A program made the translations under genes and the position numbers. The notes under the pieces were generated by a model. The model searched no databases. It was not told the DNA's origin and saw only the letters and a list, made by a program, of their open reading frames with translations. Shown here piece after piece: positions 62,909 to 64,000 of a DNA stretch of 64,000 nt (position 1 is the first letter of the stretch; each line of letters opens with the position of its first letter). This stretch comes from Parvibaculum sp039973015 (GTDB lineage: Bacteria > Pseudomonadota > Alphaproteobacteria > Parvibaculales > Parvibaculaceae). The stretch is from NCBI RefSeq assembly GCF_039973015.1, contig NZ_JBDWLT010000004.1, forward strand, positions 60,083 through 124,082, read 5' to 3'.

Positions 62909-63137
62909 TGTTCTGTCCGCCCGTTCTCGTCTGTCTCCGGTTGCTTTGGGGGACTGGCATTCACATCAGCCATATCGCTCGATCATCGCCGCCGCGCGGC
63001 ACGGTCAACGGCCTGCCCGCTCCAGGTATCCGTGTTGGCCGTTCCGCTGCGCTTGACCGATGCCGCCTTGCGGGCGGCGTGTGTCGCTCCCATCGGCTGG
63101 AATGAACCAGACCCGAGCAACTGCAAGGAGACTTCAC
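62909..63137 (+). promoter_or_regulatory. Leader of the small gene at 63138
   Basis: 229 GC-rich bases without a gene, containing inverted repeats (for example CCGCCTTGCGGGCGG) and ending in AAGGAG. Comparable in style to the leaders before ardC, DUF2958 and DUF736. Confidence 0.35.
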
Positions 63138-63359
63138 ATGAGCAACGCGAATGAAAACACCGCTACTTCCGCTAATACCGGCCGCCGTCCCGATTGGGTC
63201 GTGAAAGCGCCCCGGACACGCGGCAAGAGCCCCGGCCTCATCCGCATCGGCGTGGCCTGGGATCGCGAGGATGGCGGCATTTGCCTCCGCCTCACCGGCA
63301 ACCAACTCGTCACCGGCGATCTCTACATCTACCCCGCAGCAGAGGGTGGCGCTCAATGA
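63138..63359 (+). CDS. Small accessory protein
   Basis: A 73-residue protein (MSNANENTATSANTGRRPDWVVK...). The second half is beta-rich (GLIRIGVAWDREDGGICLRLTGNQLV) and resembles small proteins of plasmid and ICE leading regions, though I cannot name a family. The ATG at 63138 follows AAGGAG by seven bases. Its long leader groups it with the early-entry-type genes of the window. Confidence 0.55.
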   Translation: MSNANENTATSANTGRRPDWVVKAPRTRGKSPGLIRIGVAWDREDGGICLRLTGNQLVTGDLYIYPAAEGGAQ

Positions 63360-63418
63360 GCGCCACTTTTCTTCTTCCGTGAATTGAACCTGCGTTTATA
63401 ATTCCGTATACTGATTGT

Positions 63419-63781
63419 ATGTCCGAAGACTTCGATCCGCCGCTAACCTCTCCTGTACCGAAACGCCCGAATGCGAAGCGGGACGGCTATGTCACCATCC
63501 GCCCGGAATTGCTGGCGGAGATGGGTGACAGGATGCGGGCGCTCAATCGCGGCTCTCGGAGCTTGCTTCAGGAGCGGGACGACGTGCCGGAAGGGCTCAA
63601 GCCCTCGATCATCGAAAACTGGTTCACCCGCGAAAATCCCGGCACCCGCGAAGACCATCTGCGCTATTTCTTGAAGGTCTTGCGCGAAGCCAAACCGCGT
63701 CCCCGCCAGCAAACGAACGTCCAGAAACGCAACACGCTGGCCGGGCGGTTACTGCTGGATACAGCGTCAGATTCAGAATAG
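63419..63781 (+). CDS. Unknown small protein
   Basis: A 120-residue polar protein: PAKRDGYVTIRPELLAEMGDRMRALNRGSRSLLQE-like N-terminal half and a helical HLRYFLKVLREAKPRPRQQ. The pattern around 38-75 could be a DNA-binding helix pair (LKPSIIENWFTRENPGTREDHLRYF). No family recognised. It follows the previous gene after 59 bases. Confidence 0.45.
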   Translation: MSEDFDPPLTSPVPKRPNAKRDGYVTIRPELLAEMGDRMRALNRGSRSLLQERDDVPEGLKPSIIENWFTRENPGTREDHLRYFLKVLREAKPRPRQQTNVQKRNTLAGRLLLDTASDSE

Positions 63782-64000
63782 ATACAATTTTAGCCGAATT
63801 GTTTACATTATTTACATAATAGTAAATATTTTTAACTATACTTTTCTCTAACTGCTCCAAAAAGAGCGGAAGTAACACAAAGCACGAGCGCCTCGCTGAA
63901 CAGCGGAAAATTGGGCCTCGAACGTGTACGGGAGAAGAGTAGTGGGGATAACGGCTACATTCAAAAATGCGATGGAGTACGACGGCACATATGCGCCGTC
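63782..64000. other. AT-rich intergenic end of the window
   Basis: No gene supported. The first 70 bases are strikingly AT-rich (TTTACATTATTTACATAATAG), so a promoter or binding region is possible. Confidence 0.3.

Overview
The window looks like accessory DNA from an alphaproteobacterium. The evidence is a GC-rich backbone, the gene order traG-copG-trbBCDEJLFGI-DUF2274-DUF736 typical of conjugative elements in that class, ArdC, DUF2958 and DUF736 early genes, and many integrases and toxin-antitoxin loci. No housekeeping gene is present. The genus cannot be read from the sequence.

Layout. (1) 1-11.5 kb: a complete trb-type mating-pair-formation operon, entered inside its coupling protein TraG. 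(2) 11.7-16.7 kb: an AbiEi_2-like regulator with a PD-(D/E)XK-like N-terminus, a nucleotidyltransferase, and a PHP-domain/SMC-like ATPase of the TrlF/Ppl kind. (3) 17.0-21.5 kb: a complete type II CBASS operon (CD-NTase, E1-E2 Cap2, JAMM Cap3, two-TM SAVED effector). (4) 21.57-53.41 kb: a nested integrative mobilizable element of about 32 kb. It is bounded by a 14-bp direct repeat and an identical 26-bp arm-type repeat at both ends. A tyrosine integrase lies at its right end, beside the 3' half of an initiator-type tRNA-Met. It carries a relaxase, a MobC-like protein and two VirD4-like ATPases but no mating channel, so it could be mobilised by the neighbouring trb system. (5) 53.4-55.2 kb: a large serine recombinase with its small coupled upstream gene. 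(6) 55.3-62.9 kb: a compact operon with a coiled-coil membrane protein, a membrane-anchored vWA-like protein and a VirD4-like ATPase split into two reading frames, plus unknown genes. (7) 63.1-63.8 kb: two small accessory genes.

Cargo of the nested element: a four-gene overlapping operon (unknown protein, QueC-like enzyme, HTH-ImmA/IrrE metalloprotease, PIN nuclease) that I cannot match to a named system and regard as the best candidate for an undescribed one; an Abi_C protein; a RloC-like ATPase with a CxxC zinc hook; a PD-(D/E)XK protein; a Fic AMP-transferase with an N-terminal inhibitory motif; ParDE; AbiEi/AbiEii with clear palindromic operators; ArdC; small lipoproteins; and a 33-residue peptide gene in a highly structured context. 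A ~200-residue tyrosine recombinase is flanked by two inverted copies of a core-like site, which predicts an invertible 0.7-kb segment.

Limits: domain calls were made by eye from motifs. No database search was run, so family names are strongest where catalytic motifs are quoted and weakest for the membrane and coiled-coil proteins.
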